In this document: positions 10,346 through 20,740 of the stretch, in pieces
Position numbering within the stretch: the stretch's first letter is position 1
Layout of the letters: each line of letters opens with the position of its first letter
Assembly (NCBI RefSeq): GCF_963675165.1
Contig: NC_087385.1
Location: forward strand, 842,001 to 906,000
Length of the DNA: 64,000 nt
Source: Halichondria panicea
Lineage: Eukaryota; Porifera; Demospongiae; Suberitida; Halichondriidae
Reading direction: 5' to 3'
Notes under the pieces: model-generated
The model's input: the letters and a program-made list of their open reading frames with translations, nothing else
What the model was told of the DNA's origin: nothing
The model's database searches: none
Translations under genes and position numbers: made by a program

Positions 10346-11102
10346 TAGCCTCAATTCCCGGCCGCTTGAACAAGGCGGCCTGGTATACCTTGTATGCGCA
10401 TGCGTGTACATTACCCCAAAAGGGGGTAATCCGTGTATTTGTGGATACTGTCAGTAAAATAAACCGTATACTATTTGTATTCTGATTTACAGTCCGTTAC
10501 ATAGAAGTATTGTGTAAAGATGACTGAGTTCTTACGCCCTTTATTGTATCAAGCCAAGTCTCTACTTAACCACACCCTACACTGTAAGGCTACAGATGTT
10601 ATAGGAAAGGCATGATGTGTTCCTGTGGGTCCCCTGATGAGGCTGTGGTAATATAGACCAGGCAAGTGTTTTGCTACTAAATCTTGCCTTTATGTTCGAC
10701 AAGAAGTCATTGCTGAAGATAAAGAAGCTAATGATTGCTCCTAAAAGCTTTTAATAAGCTTTAACTCGACACTCAGGAAGTTATTCACTCAAGATCTACT
10801 GATGTATTAAAGAGTCCACCACTCTTCCTAGCTAGCAGCTCTAGCTGTCTGGGAGGCTTTCTTGAACTGTCTCTTTGATAAACAGAGCTAGAAGAAGCAA
10901 CACTGCTGCAGCATAATTATTCTACTTTGATTAGTGTCTCTGAAAGCTGCCATTGTGGTCACATTGTCATACGTATTATTCCCTTTTGTAACTTTGTCCG
11001 TTTTTTTACAATTTGTATGATGAAATTGTTGTCAATTATTTTGCGCATGCGCATACAAGGTATACCAGGCCGCCTTGTTCAAGCGGCCGGGAATCGAGGC
11101 TA
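10346..11102. mobile_element. 757-bp Mutator-like (MULE) non-autonomous element
   Basis: The inverted ends start TAGCCTC and run about 60 bp through GGCCGCTTGAACAAGGCGGC and TATACCTTGTATGCGCATGCG. The 9-mer GGTATTAAC stands directly outside both ends (10337-10345 and 11103-11111). A 9-bp duplication with long inverted repeats is the hallmark of the Mutator superfamily. The interior encodes no recognisable transposase. Confidence 0.82.
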
Positions 11103-11111
11103 GGTATTAAC

Positions 11112-11530
11112 AACAAATTTCATAAGTCCCGCCCAAGCACATTAAAATACGGTAAATTTTTGTACGAATTTTCCCTGACTAGGTTCTTCAAAACGCTGTA
11201 TCTCTGCATTCGCTTGACCAAATCCAGTGCAGTAAAGTTTTTCTGGTTTGCCTAGAGTGTTCAAAAGAGATAGTAATACATAGGAGTTAGAAATAGCAAA
11301 AATTAAAATCGGTCTGACATCGCTACTTTTAAGCCAACATGCTCGTGACATTGTCCACAAGAAGCTATTCCTCGAGCCACGGATATTTACTAAACATCAG
11401 TGTTATAAAAAGCTAGTCTCGAGGCCAGACTCCTCCCGGGGAGAGAAACAGAGTCACTTTTCTTGGTTTTCAGACAGTCAAAGGCAGAGGAGAGGAGGTA
11501 CGACATAGGACCTTTTTGCTAATGAGTAAT
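11112..11530. other. Intergenic stretch with a diverged repeat piece
   Basis: Bases 11408-11480 resemble about 4500-4605. Otherwise nothing recognisable. Confidence 0.4.
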
Positions 11531-12367
11531 TGAGTTACTCCCGTATTGCATTCCTGCAGCATGACAGGATGTAACACCCACATTTACCTAGAGGAGGTGT
11601 GGCCTCGCGTCATAATTTATCATCAAGTTTCCCGGAGGAATTTTTATTTTTTTTTTATTTAAGAAATTTTTATGCAAACCAAGGTATGCATAAGGGTAGG
11701 TCAGGTAGCTCAGATGGCTAGTGTGAAGACTTCCCCTGGACAACACAAAAACAGTGAAATAAAACAGGAGCTACGGCTAATTATAATAATTATTACACAA
11801 AAAGCTGCTGAGGTTCGATTTAAATGATGAGTCAGAGGAGCTGTTGATAACTTCTGGTGGTAAAGAATTCCATTTTGGTATTACATCCAGGAAAAAGGAA
11901 TGTTTGTGGGATGAGGTGCCCACATGTGGTATAAAGAGTATTTGGCTGTGCGGATTGTGAGTGTACAGAGAAAGAAGAGAATATACGGAAGCACAACACA
12001 AACACTTGCTCTCCTAGCTAGCTAAAAGACTACAAACGATCATAGTACTCCACAGTAGTTATAAATAATGCCTAGCTATATCCTGTGACATAAGAAAATG
12101 AATAGCATAGTCATAGTTGAAGAAATGAGCTATAAATGTACAGTGTAAGAGTTTGTTGCGCTTTCTATGGCTCCTGTGTTAATGTAACACTTATAGTAGA
12201 TACTAAGATTGATAAACTAGTAGAAAATGCCTCTTGGAGAGACTCCAGAAGAGATAAACACAAAGAACAGTAAAATAGCGCTGACGGTGCATAAAATACC
12301 TGCTGAGTCAACATAAATATCATGTGGGCGTGACACCTGTCATGCTGCAGGAATGCGAGTTAACTCA
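11531..12367. mobile_element. About 840-bp element with GCATTCCTGCAGCATGACAG inverted ends
   Basis: The segment 11531-11580 (TGAGTTACTCCCGT then GCATTCCTGCAGCATGACAG) pairs with its inverted copy at 12322-12367. A LINE 3' fragment (11777-12001, minus strand) lies within it, so it is either a composite or a DNA element invaded by a LINE. No target duplication was resolved. Confidence 0.55.
11777..12001 (-). pseudogene. 3' end of a non-LTR retrotransposon (LINE) reverse transcriptase ORF
   Basis: The minus strand ends with a stretch containing KHSFFLDVIPKWNSLPPEV then SSFKSNLSSFL. The W-N-x-LP-x-x-V pattern followed by SSFKSxL is the usual last 40-50 residues of jockey/CR1-like RT proteins. 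Only this tail remains, so it is a 5'-truncated, dead copy. Confidence 0.75.
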
Positions 12368-12746
12368 TTAAAATCCACAAACTTGATATCCACCTGTAGC
12401 TGAGATGATGCCCTTCCAGTTTGTAGTGCTATTTCCTACCATATGACTAACGCGTGCTTCTAAACTGGCCTCGTTTTTGTTTACTCTCTAACATGACGTA
12501 ATTGGAAATGCATATAACATTAGGCATTACATGGACCTCCGGTGCCTTGGCCATTTGACTGTATAAAAGTGTGTGGGGCTGCTGACATTACAGGAAGTGT
12601 CTTCCATGAGGTGAGTTCAGAGATACTAGCTAGAGAAGTGTGTACATAAGAGAAGTGTGTATGATACATGTGATCTGTATATCAGTGTCTAGGTAGCCAA
12701 TGTGTGTATGTATAATTATTGATCACTGTCCTTACTCCTGCAGACA
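12368..12746 (+). promoter_or_regulatory. Upstream region and probable 5' UTR intron of kelch-kinase copy 1
   Basis: Bases 12560-12640 (GTGGGGCTGCTGACATTACAG then a GAG|GTGAGTTCAGAGATAC donor) match 32870-32930, the last exon of the ZFAND1-like copy B. The acceptor CTCCTGCAG ends at 12743, just before ATG. Copies 1 and 4 therefore seem to share an untranslated leader exon spliced over about 130 bp, with the leader lying in former ZFAND1 sequence. A TATAAAAG is present at about 12563. Transcription start is not known. Confidence 0.45.
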
Positions 12747-15700
12747 ATGTTGAAAGCTCGTCTTCGCTCCTTTCTTGGTCGAACACCACCAGTTGAACTA
12801 TCACCTCGTTATCAGCATTTCTCTACTGCAGTTGACGGACACCATTACATATGGAGGGGGAGGGGTTCAGGATGGAGGTCTAATACCATTGCTGTGTGTG
12901 ATCCAAGCACTGAGCTGTGGAGCCACTTGGCCACCACTGGACCTCTACCCCGTGGAGAGGAGGGTGGTGGCTCTGTTTGTGTAGGTCGTTGCCTGTACAC
13001 CTTCGGTGGCTATGATGTGCCTTCTTACTTCAATGACATGAGCAAGCTTGATCTGGACACTCTCCAGTGGACCAAAGTTCAAACCTCTGGTAGTCACCCT
13101 ATGAAAAAGGCTTACTGTGGACTTGTCTGTGTGAATGAGAGAACTCTGTGCTGCTTTGGAGGAGATGGTGTTGAGGACACCACACAACGATCAACATTCA
13201 CCAAGAGGGGACAGAGTGGACACACAAACGAGTTCCATTTCTTTGACACACAAAATGGTAACTTTTGTCAATGTGCACATCATTCGCTGTATGTTTTCAT
13301 TGCATACACTTATAGGGTATCTAGCTACTGGTGGGCGGAGTCCCACCCTCACTCACATAGGAAACCATGTTCACTTTCATATCAATCAATGTTATAAGGA
13401 TGATGTAACATTGTACCATTCTCTAAATTGACCCACCCCCACTTCCAGGTGTCTGGTCGTCCCCTGAGCTCAGAGGAGAGAGACCTCCTCCCTGTTCCCA
13501 CTTCACCTTCACCATGGTGGACCAGCATAGGGCAGTCCTCTTTGGAGGGTACCAACCTGGCCGTGGTAGAGTCAATGAAGTCTACATGTTTGACTTTAGG
13601 ACCATGGTGAGTTGGAATTAGTACTGCCACATTGAAATGCACAATACTGTGTGTTCACTGTTTGTAGGAGGTCACTAAGGTGAAGCCAGTACAGGGAGAG
13701 CCATGGCCAGTGGGGAGGTCAGACCATGCTGCCTGTTGTCTCAACTATGGCCAGGACCACCCTCAACTACTGGTGTACGGAGGAGTGGATAATGGCAGGA
13801 AGACACTGGGGGACATGTGGATGCTGGATGTAGATACTGTCCAGTGGACAGAGGTGAGTCTTGTCTTATTATGAACTGTTAGTGTACGTGTAATAAATGG
13901 ATGTAATAAAGAGATACGAGACGTTCATTTACAAGAGTAAATAACTTTGAAGTCTAGGAGGATGTTAAATACTTGTTCTATGTACACACACCTTTACTGT
14001 ATTATATCACGTTGTCAAGGTTACAAGCATGTAATAAAAGTCATACAGTCCCTTCCGTACACAGTCGCGTAGCCTCGAGGCATAATTTGGTAAAGGGTCA
14101 CTGTAATATAAAACACATAACCTTGAGATTCCTCGTGTTGTAATGTTATATCTATTTCATACAGTACATGGATTATCTGATGATCTGTTCAGAATACACA
14201 GTACTACTGTACACTCAACATTTATTTATCAGATCATTATTTTTTGTGCCTCCAGGTGACACCCGAGTCAATGACACCACGTTGGAAACACTCCATCACT
14301 GCCACCAGTCTGGGACCAGGACTCACTGAGGTCCTCGTGTTTGGAGGCTGTCGGGAGGTGCTGGGAGATGCCATTGCTGAGACCACCATACTGAGATTTG
14401 GTGAGCAGCAGTACATGTAGCCATGGCAACTATTGTCGGATAGACAAGTACACACAATACATGTGTCAATGACTCTGAATGCATATGCTGTTACATTTGT
14501 TCCTTAATCCCCCCTACAGAGTTGACTGGACCCTCAGCGTCTGTTGCTGGACCCTCGGCTGGGAAGTGGGCTCTCGTGGATGTGGCCCACAACGACACTA
14601 GAGGCTCCGCCCAGCGACTGAGTGAGAAGAAGACCAGACAAGCAACTGCTCGTGCCTCATCAGTCAGTGAGACCAGCGACAACTCCTCTCAAGACCGGGT
14701 GAGGGCTCTGGAACAACAGTTACGAGCAGCAGAGCAGATAGAGCACGACACTCAACGTCACCACCAACTACAGTTGCAAGAGAAAGATCGAGAATTGGCT
14801 TCAAAAAATCTCGATTTGTCTACGAAAGATCGACAATTGACCGAGGCCAACCGTCGTCATGGAGATGCGGAGGAAAGAGCACAGCTGGCAGAGCAAAGAG
14901 AGCAAGCTACACAATTACTTTTACAAGTGAAAGATCGAGAATTCGCTGAGGCCAACAGAAGAGAAGCTGACCTGTCTGCTCGAATCACAGCTCTAGAGAG
15001 GGAGTTAGAAGGCAAGACGAAAGAGTTGGCAGCACACAACACAGAGGTGTGGAGGATTCCGGCCAACAGAGTGATCATTGGCAGGAGGATTGGCAAAGGA
15101 GGGTGGGGGGAGGTGCTGGAGGGAACAGTGAGTGTGGCCGTCAAGCGACTACACGAAGAAATTGCTCTCCCAATCTACATCGAGAAAATGGAGAGAGAAA
15201 TGAGGCTTTTGGCTGAAGTGCGACACCCAAACCTTGTGCAATTCATTGGTGCTATTTTTGATGAGCAACACCAAGCCCATCGATCCCCTCCTCTCATCAT
15301 CAGTGAGCTTCTGGACATGAATCTCCGACAAGCGTATGAGAGGAATCAACTGGACCCAGGAAACCGCCTCTCGATCTTCATGGACATTGCCCTAGCTCTG
15401 AACTACCTGCACCAGCGCTACGATCCCATCATCCACCGTGATGTGAGTGCTCCCAACGTCCTCCTCCAGCGAATGCCCAACCACCAGTGGAAGGGGAAGG
15501 TCTCTGACCTGGGCTCAGCCAACTTCCTGCAGCATGCTCATACGATGGGAGAGGGGGCCATAATCTACTCCCCTCCTGAAGTCATCCCTCAACCGCTTGT
15601 ACGACCTCCTCCACAAACTGTCAAGATTGACGTGTACAGCTACGGCATTGTGTTGGCTGAAGTGACTGCCAGTCGATTTCCGAGTCAAGACAATTTCCCT

Positions 15701-15835
15701 GAGATGTTTGAGAGAATCAAAAGAGAGCGTCCTGCAGTTTACGAGCTGATACTCCACTGTATTGAGAGAGAGCCCAGCCATCGACCCAGCATGGCACAGG
15801 TGATGGTGAAACTGAACAAAATAGCACCCTTTTAA
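12747..15835 (+). CDS. Kelch-coiled-coil-protein kinase, copy 1
   Basis: Coding exons 12747-13257, 13449-13606, 13668-13853, 14256-14400 and 14520-15835, all with GT-AG borders and matching phases, give 771 residues. Six kelch repeats (about 20-333) form a likely six-bladed propeller, seen in VGRCLYTFGG, RTLCCFGG, RAVLFGG, QLLVYGG and EVLVFGG. A coiled coil follows (about 392-509, with KDRELxEANRR units), then a tyrosine-kinase-like kinase domain: GKGGWG loop at 525-530, VAVK lysine 542, HRD 639-641, DLG 663-665 and PPE 685-687. Catalytic residues are present; the F of DFG is L, and the Lys of the HRDLKxxN form of serine/threonine kinases is absent (HRDVSAPN), so substrate specificity is open. 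No signal peptide or membrane segment is seen, so a cytosolic protein is likely. The ATG follows a conserved acceptor, implying an untranslated leader exon. Ligand and pathway are unknown. Confidence 0.88.
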
Positions 15836-16175
15836 CTATGAACAATGTGAACACTTATAATTATCTAGTACCGTCTTTTTCTTAATAACTTTGTGAATTT
15901 ATTTTTAGTTGGGATTTTGTAGTGTGTGTTTGCACTCTCCTATTATGATGATTACTATTGACTTTATCTCAGTCTCATGCTAATCAATATTACCGTTCAC
16001 AATAATTATGACGAATGGTATGGGCAAACGTTATTCACATAATTAGAACAATAGCAGTAACCACAAAAGCAGTCCATAAATACAATCAAAGCGATGAATA
16101 TAGAGTTCCTAAGAGTGTCAGTGTTGAGAGCAGCCCACCCTCTGTGCCCCGCCCACTCCTTCATCCTCCTCATCT
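15836..16175. other. 3' flank of kelch-kinase copy 1
   Basis: Shared nearly base for base with 36886-37230 downstream of copy 4, and in part with 31720-31810 downstream of pseudogene copy 3. It marks the duplicated unit and probably holds the 3' UTR; no clear AATAAA signal was settled on. Confidence 0.55.
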
Positions 16176-16304
16176 TCATCGTATATGGCTCCACCCCCTT
16201 GTGCCCCGCCCACTCCCCTCGTCCCTTCACTCTATCATATCCACTTCCTCTGCCTCTGGGTCCAGTGCTGGTGGGTCAGGTCCTGTGGGCAGGAGACACT
16301 CCAA

Positions 16305-16308
<4 letters not shown>

Positions 16309-16351
<43 letters not shown>

Positions 16352-16372
16352 GTGCGTGTGTGTGTGTGTGCG

Positions 16373-16417
<45 letters not shown>

Positions 16418-16432
16418 TGTGTGTGTGTGGGT
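16309..16432. repeat. (TG)n microsatellite
   Basis: About 120 bp of TG repeats with TGCG interruptions, inside an intron of the minus-strand DnaJ copy B. Open frames rich in Cys-Val or Thr-His here are artefacts. Confidence 0.95.
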
Positions 16433-16740
16433 GGGGGTAGAGTACATTGCTATACAGTGGAGGCCTGTGTATTGGATCAGCTAGTACCCTTTAATTATAG
16501 AAGACAAGGTGGTACAGCATAAAAAAAAATTAAAGATATTGCATGTATACAGTGGAGGCCTGTGTATTGAGAGGCTGCCTACACTGCACACACATATCAC
16601 ATGATTATAGCCACTGCATACCTTTAGTTGACTCTCTTCCAGGAAACCAGAGTCAGGGAATTGGATGGTGAACTGAACATAGAAGTTGCCCTTGACATGA
16701 GGCCTCTTGAACACTGGCATCCCCTCACCCTCCATACCCT

Positions 16741-16742
<2 letters not shown>

Positions 16743-16832
<90 letters not shown>
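16743..16832. repeat. (AC)n microsatellite
   Basis: About 45 uninterrupted AC dinucleotides right beside the acceptor of the DnaJ EGMPVF exon (16738). Confidence 0.95.
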
Positions 16833-16835
<3 letters not shown>

Positions 16836-16889
16836 ATATATCCGCTACAGTGCCTTCAGCTTTGAGAGTAAATTTAACCACAGAGTGAG

Positions 16890-17585
16890 TAGTTGTACTT
16901 AAATGTATCTCAAGATTGGAACATTTCTAAGAAATTGTGCTGATACCATTGTGTAGGTGAATAAATAAGCTACAACCTTATTTGAAAATATTTCCCCAAA
17001 AAGTTGTTGTAGTGGGAAATCATTTTAGGTAAAAATGGGGGTGATCGTAAAATATATGTGTAACATGAAATATCTCCGGAACTAAAGTATTTCTGGACAA
17101 CTTTTTTGTATCAAAAGATAGAAAATTTATTAACAATTAGTGTGCAAAAACAATTAGACCTTAGCCGACAAATTTGCTTGAGTTCCATCGCTAAGCAAAA
17201 AGGCACCTAAAATATCCCATAATTGAGTATTAATCAGTACGTGTACTTATGTAAGCTATACGTAACCATGCATATGTTAACTAAACTATTCAGGAATGTT
17301 GTGCCAAAGTTCCATACCTTAGCCGAAAACAATTGATCTTTTCCATCGCTAAGCGATTGTCCACTATAGAAAAATGTTGGTGTTTTATAAACCACCACAT
17401 ACCCACCACCTTTCGTTGCCATGGAAATATTTTTGGATATGTTTTAGATAATTTGTTCACCAACACAATGGTATCATCATATTTTCTTAGAAATGTTCCA
17501 ATCTCAAAATATTTACATTTATGTACTAACACGTACCAAATTCCGTTTATTTACTCTATAGACTAAAGGCACTGTAAATATACGG
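16890..17585. other. Intron of DnaJ copy B, no further feature
   Basis: AT-rich sequence between the EGMPVF and ALCGF exons, with a loosely repeated TTAGCCGA...TTCCATCGCTAAGC motif at about 17160 and 17320. No gene seen. Confidence 0.45.
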
Positions 17586-17939
17586 TAATAATAGCTTGTA
17601 TGTACACTCCTCTCAAAGGCAGCCCTATACACAATCCTCCTCCTACCAGCCACCTACTCACCTGGTGACAGCACTGCTCCTGGTGACCTGGACACACGCA
17701 CGTTCCTCCCGTCCAGGGGTCCAGAGTGCAAGTAAAGCCACACAATGCCTCCCTTAAACTGATGCTCTTCTCCACAAACAGGTCAGTCGATTCTCCTGTA
17801 TAGTCGGTGTGATCCAGCTGCTGTAAGATGACTCTCCATCTGGCATCTCATCAGCCATGCCTCGGAAAGGAATCTTTTGCTCTCGTGTCTCATTCCCATA
17901 CTCACTGGAACCTGACCAGACATAAACATTAACAATAAT

Positions 17940-18500
17940 TATGCCTCGGTGCGCATGCGCAAGCGAGGTATACGGTAGTGCATGTGTTCTGTGTGTCTGT
18001 GTGTGTGTCTATGTGTACGTGTGTAGACCGCTACAGCTGCTCAAGGATGAATCAAGTGCAAGTAAGAGTTTCTATAGGCTTCTAGTCATGTTTACTTGGA
18101 TTTTAATTCGTGGATTTGCAAAATAATGCTTCGTTCTCGAGTTATGCCTAGTTTTGCTTACTTGGAATGCCATTGCAGCCTTTTCAGAAGAGCGCGTAGC
18201 CAAACTTGTTTACCGAGTGTTACTACTCTACTTAGTAGTTAGCTCTGCACTAGAACGCTAGCTATTGGTAGCTGCAAGAGTGAGGAAGAGAGCTGCAAGG
18301 CTCTGTTGATGGCAGCCATTAATTTTAGACTTGAACTTTTGGCATTGATCGTTTTTAACAACAATCATGGTCGATTATTACCCACTCTTTGAGTTTGCAT
18401 GCAGCAAAAGCAAAAATGCTCATCAGTACAAAAGCTATTAGTAGCTTCATGTTATGTAGCTTTGGCATCTCCACCGAGGCATCAGCACCTGCGGTGCTTT
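17940..18500. mobile_element. GCCTCGGTG-family MITE, full-length copy
   Basis: Begins TGCCTCGGTGCGCATGCGCA and ends in inverted CACCGAGGCAT. The body matches the copy at 60840-61426 (opposite orientation) and partial copies at 1600-1990 and 19000-19560. It lies in an intron of DnaJ copy B. No coding capacity. Confidence 0.75.
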
Positions 18501-18999
18501 CATTATGGTAGCAACAGTGTTTAGTGTGTCTTTGTGGTGCGCATCTTTGAGTGGCCATAACTTAATTGTGTTATACCACATCATTTGAAAGATCTAGCTC
18601 TTTCTAAGCTTTCAGAAAATCCAACAATTTTTGACATTGGATCAACGGTAGGAAAGTTATGGCTGTCAACTACAACCCCTCTCACGTTTAATTGAATATG
18701 ATGGCAAAACAATTTAGTAATGCTGAGATTAGGTGATGATAACATTACAGGGTACACAGGTCTTACAATGTGTGAATAGAGCTGCCATTATACAGTGCTT
18801 GCAGTCTAGAGAGTAGATTACCACACATTTGTGAGTAGTTGTACTTACCTTGTCACTATGGTCGTCACCAGCAGTGTTCTGAAGAGACAAGACATAAAGT
18901 GTTTAGTTCACACGAGTTCAGAGGTTAAATAATAATGTAACACGTAGGAAACATATTATACGCACACGCATGATTAGCCTCGCGCAGAGTTGTAATTTA

Positions 19000-19560
19000 G
19001 GAGAAAGAAGGAGAGTAGACTGGACTTGCATGCGATAGGTATGATTCGTTATTCCTTGGTGTGCATGTGTGCATGTGTGTATGCACGTGACTGTCTCTCT
19101 GTACTGTGTAGACTGCTACAGCTGCTCAAGGATCAATCAAGTGTAAGTATAAGAGTTTCTATAGGCTTCTGGATTTTAATTTGGACAATGATACTTCGTT
19201 CTCGAGTTACATATGCCTACTTGGAATGCCATTGCAGCCTTTACAGAAGAGTAGACTACGTACCACAACTTGTCCACCGAGTGTTGCTACTCTATATACT
19301 TAGTAGCCCTCTACACTATAACGCTAGCTATTGGTAGCTGCAAGGCTCTGCTGATGCAGCCATCAATTTTAAACTTGGACTTTTGGCATCAATCGTTTTA
19401 ACAACAATCATGGTCGATCATAACCCACTCTTTGAGTTTCCCTGTGATATGGATTCTGCATGCAGCAAAATTAATATTCATCATTGTATAATGTGTGTAT
19501 AAAACAGCTTTATGTTATGTAGCTTAACTTGACACCCACCGAGGTGCTTTCATTATGAAA
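19000..19560. mobile_element. GCCTCGGTG-family MITE, diverged copy
   Basis: Shares CTGCTACAGCTGCTCAAGGA, TTTCTATAGGCTTCT and the CACCGAGG end with the 17940 copy but has several deletions and a lost left terminus. Confidence 0.6.
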
Positions 19561-20301
19561 TAGCAATTAATTACTTATACATTTTTGGCTAGAATCAGTC
19601 TCTCAAGAACTCTGCTTTCAAGAGTAAGTTAGTAGTGTCGTTGTTGGCTTTGTTCAAGTGAGATTCTTATATAGCTATAGCTACAGCCTAGCCTAAGCTA
19701 GCTAGCTCTTCGATTTCCACAGAAGCTCTTCCAGCTAGCTATATATAGTATATATAGTACGTAGCTTTTATTCTCCGCATAATTATGCCAATAGTAGATC
19801 AGTTTGAAGGTAGTAAAGATTAACCGAATGTAGCCACACCCAATTATGCATTCCTGAAGCGTGACATTCCTGAGCGTGACATACATACATACATACAAAG
19901 GTTTTCTGAGATAAGGCGCTCGGTAATTATAGGCTAACATCACGTGACTAGTACCATCTTTGGTTTAATCATGGTATTGGTCGAAAATGGATCAAATTAT
20001 AGTTGAACGTACCAACTGAAAGAGCATCATTTAAGCTTTCAGGATACCGCTAGTTGGGCGAAGTCAAACCAACGCTTGATTTGTACCAACTGAAAGAGCA
20101 TCAGGATACCACAAAGTCACGGAAATTGGGTCACCAAAAATAAAAATAATTATGGACGTTTAAAAAGTTCAGATTTGGCATTTAGGACCAAATTAACGAC
20201 CATGAATTATAGCCCATATTAATTATTCCAGTGGAAAGTGTCTCTAAGTGATTGTGGCTGGCATAGACTCACTAACAGCAGTGCTCTAATTATTCTCATA
20301 C
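19561..20301. other. Intron of DnaJ copy B with the empty site of the 1468-2496 element
   Basis: Bases 19928-20110 align with 1398-1467 joined to 2497-2560, lacking the 1-kb insert. A short local duplication of the ACCAACTGAAAGAGCATCA phrase occurs at about 20009 and 20085. No exon is supported. Confidence 0.6.
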
Positions 20302-20378
20302 CTCTTGTTTGTGGTTGATTTCCACGAGACGTTTTCCTTTGCATTTCTTGCACTTGTCCTTGTCTTCTATGTAATCAC

Positions 20379-20583
20379 CAGACCCCCCACAGTCTGTGCA
20401 CACGCTCTGTATCTGCTGCATCATGCCAGGGCCGAGTGGGCGGTGGGTCACCTTGATAACAGACCCCCCACAGTCTGTGCACACGCTCTGTATCTGCTGC
20501 ATCATGCCGGGGCCGAGTGGGCGGTGGGTCACCTTGATACCAGACCCCCCACAGTCTGTGCACATGTCATGCATGGCTGGATT
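20379..20583 (-). repeat. 81-bp in-frame tandem duplication in the DnaJ zinc-finger exon
   Basis: The block beginning CAGACCCCCCACAGTCTGTG occurs at 20379, 20460 and 20541, an exact 81-bp period. It encodes CTDCGGS(G/V)IKV then LGPGMMQQIQSV repeatedly, adding a 27-residue unit with one more CxxCGGS half-site. The frame is kept. Confidence 0.9.
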
Positions 20584-20609
20584 CTAACGTAATTGCATCG
20601 TCGATTGTC

Positions 20610-20740
20610 GTCAACTGTTGAATGTTGTTTAGTTCTCAGGAGCTCAAAGAGGATAGTGTCATCTCCATGGATACTGGAGAGTGGTGGTGACGGAGGATGC
20701 TCCCACTCAACAAACACATCTCCTCTACACAATGATAAAT
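20610..20740 (-). other. Possible exon of unknown gene upstream of the DnaJ zinc exon
   Basis: The minus strand reads GDVFVEWEHPPSPPLSSIHG then DDTILFELLRTKQHST behind a TTGTGTAG acceptor-like site. The frame is open and not low-complexity, but it does not look like the J domain or G/F region of DnaJ and I do not recognise it. It could be an exon of another gene joined by the rearrangements here, or chance. Confidence 0.25.

Larger units (their letters stand above)
16176..20583 (-). pseudogene. DNAJA-like (type-A DnaJ) gene, copy B, disrupted
   Basis: On the minus strand the exons run: zinc-finger exon 20302-20583; a possible 30-nt exon near 18.85 kb; 17662-about 17903, encoding QKIPFRGMADEMPDGE, then QQLDHTDY and SISLREALCGFTC; 16622-16738, encoding EGEGMPVFKRPHVKG; and a C-terminal exon with high end 16282. 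Together they are the CXXC zinc domain and substrate-binding domain of type-A DnaJ. Lesions: a deletion after MPDGE, a one-base shift after TLDP (about 17717), and a 2-bp loss giving TGA at 16227-16229, where copy C (37176-37342) stays open. The zinc domain carries an extra 81-bp tandem unit. No J domain was found upstream. Confidence 0.8.

Noticed and set aside
11701-11760. tRNA-like GGGTAGGTCAGGTAGCTCAGATGGCTAG
   Set aside because: It has an A/B-box flavour (TAGCTCAGATGG), but no complete cloverleaf or B box was found; perhaps a tRNA-derived SINE head or chance.
13382-13642. Minus-strand frames recurring opposite kelch exon 2 in each copy
   Set aside because: They recur because the paralogues are alike; they lack domains and cross the intron border without splice logic.
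16015-16900. Several open frames rich in Cys-Val or Thr-His
   Set aside because: They are translations of TG/AC microsatellites in all frames. The same applies at 28361-28603, 37073-37456, 38614-39055 and 39993-40290.
20305-20592. Plus-strand repeated open frame at the DnaJ zinc exon
   Set aside because: It is the antisense shadow of the 81-bp duplication; only the minus strand gives CxxCGGSG and LGPGM motifs.
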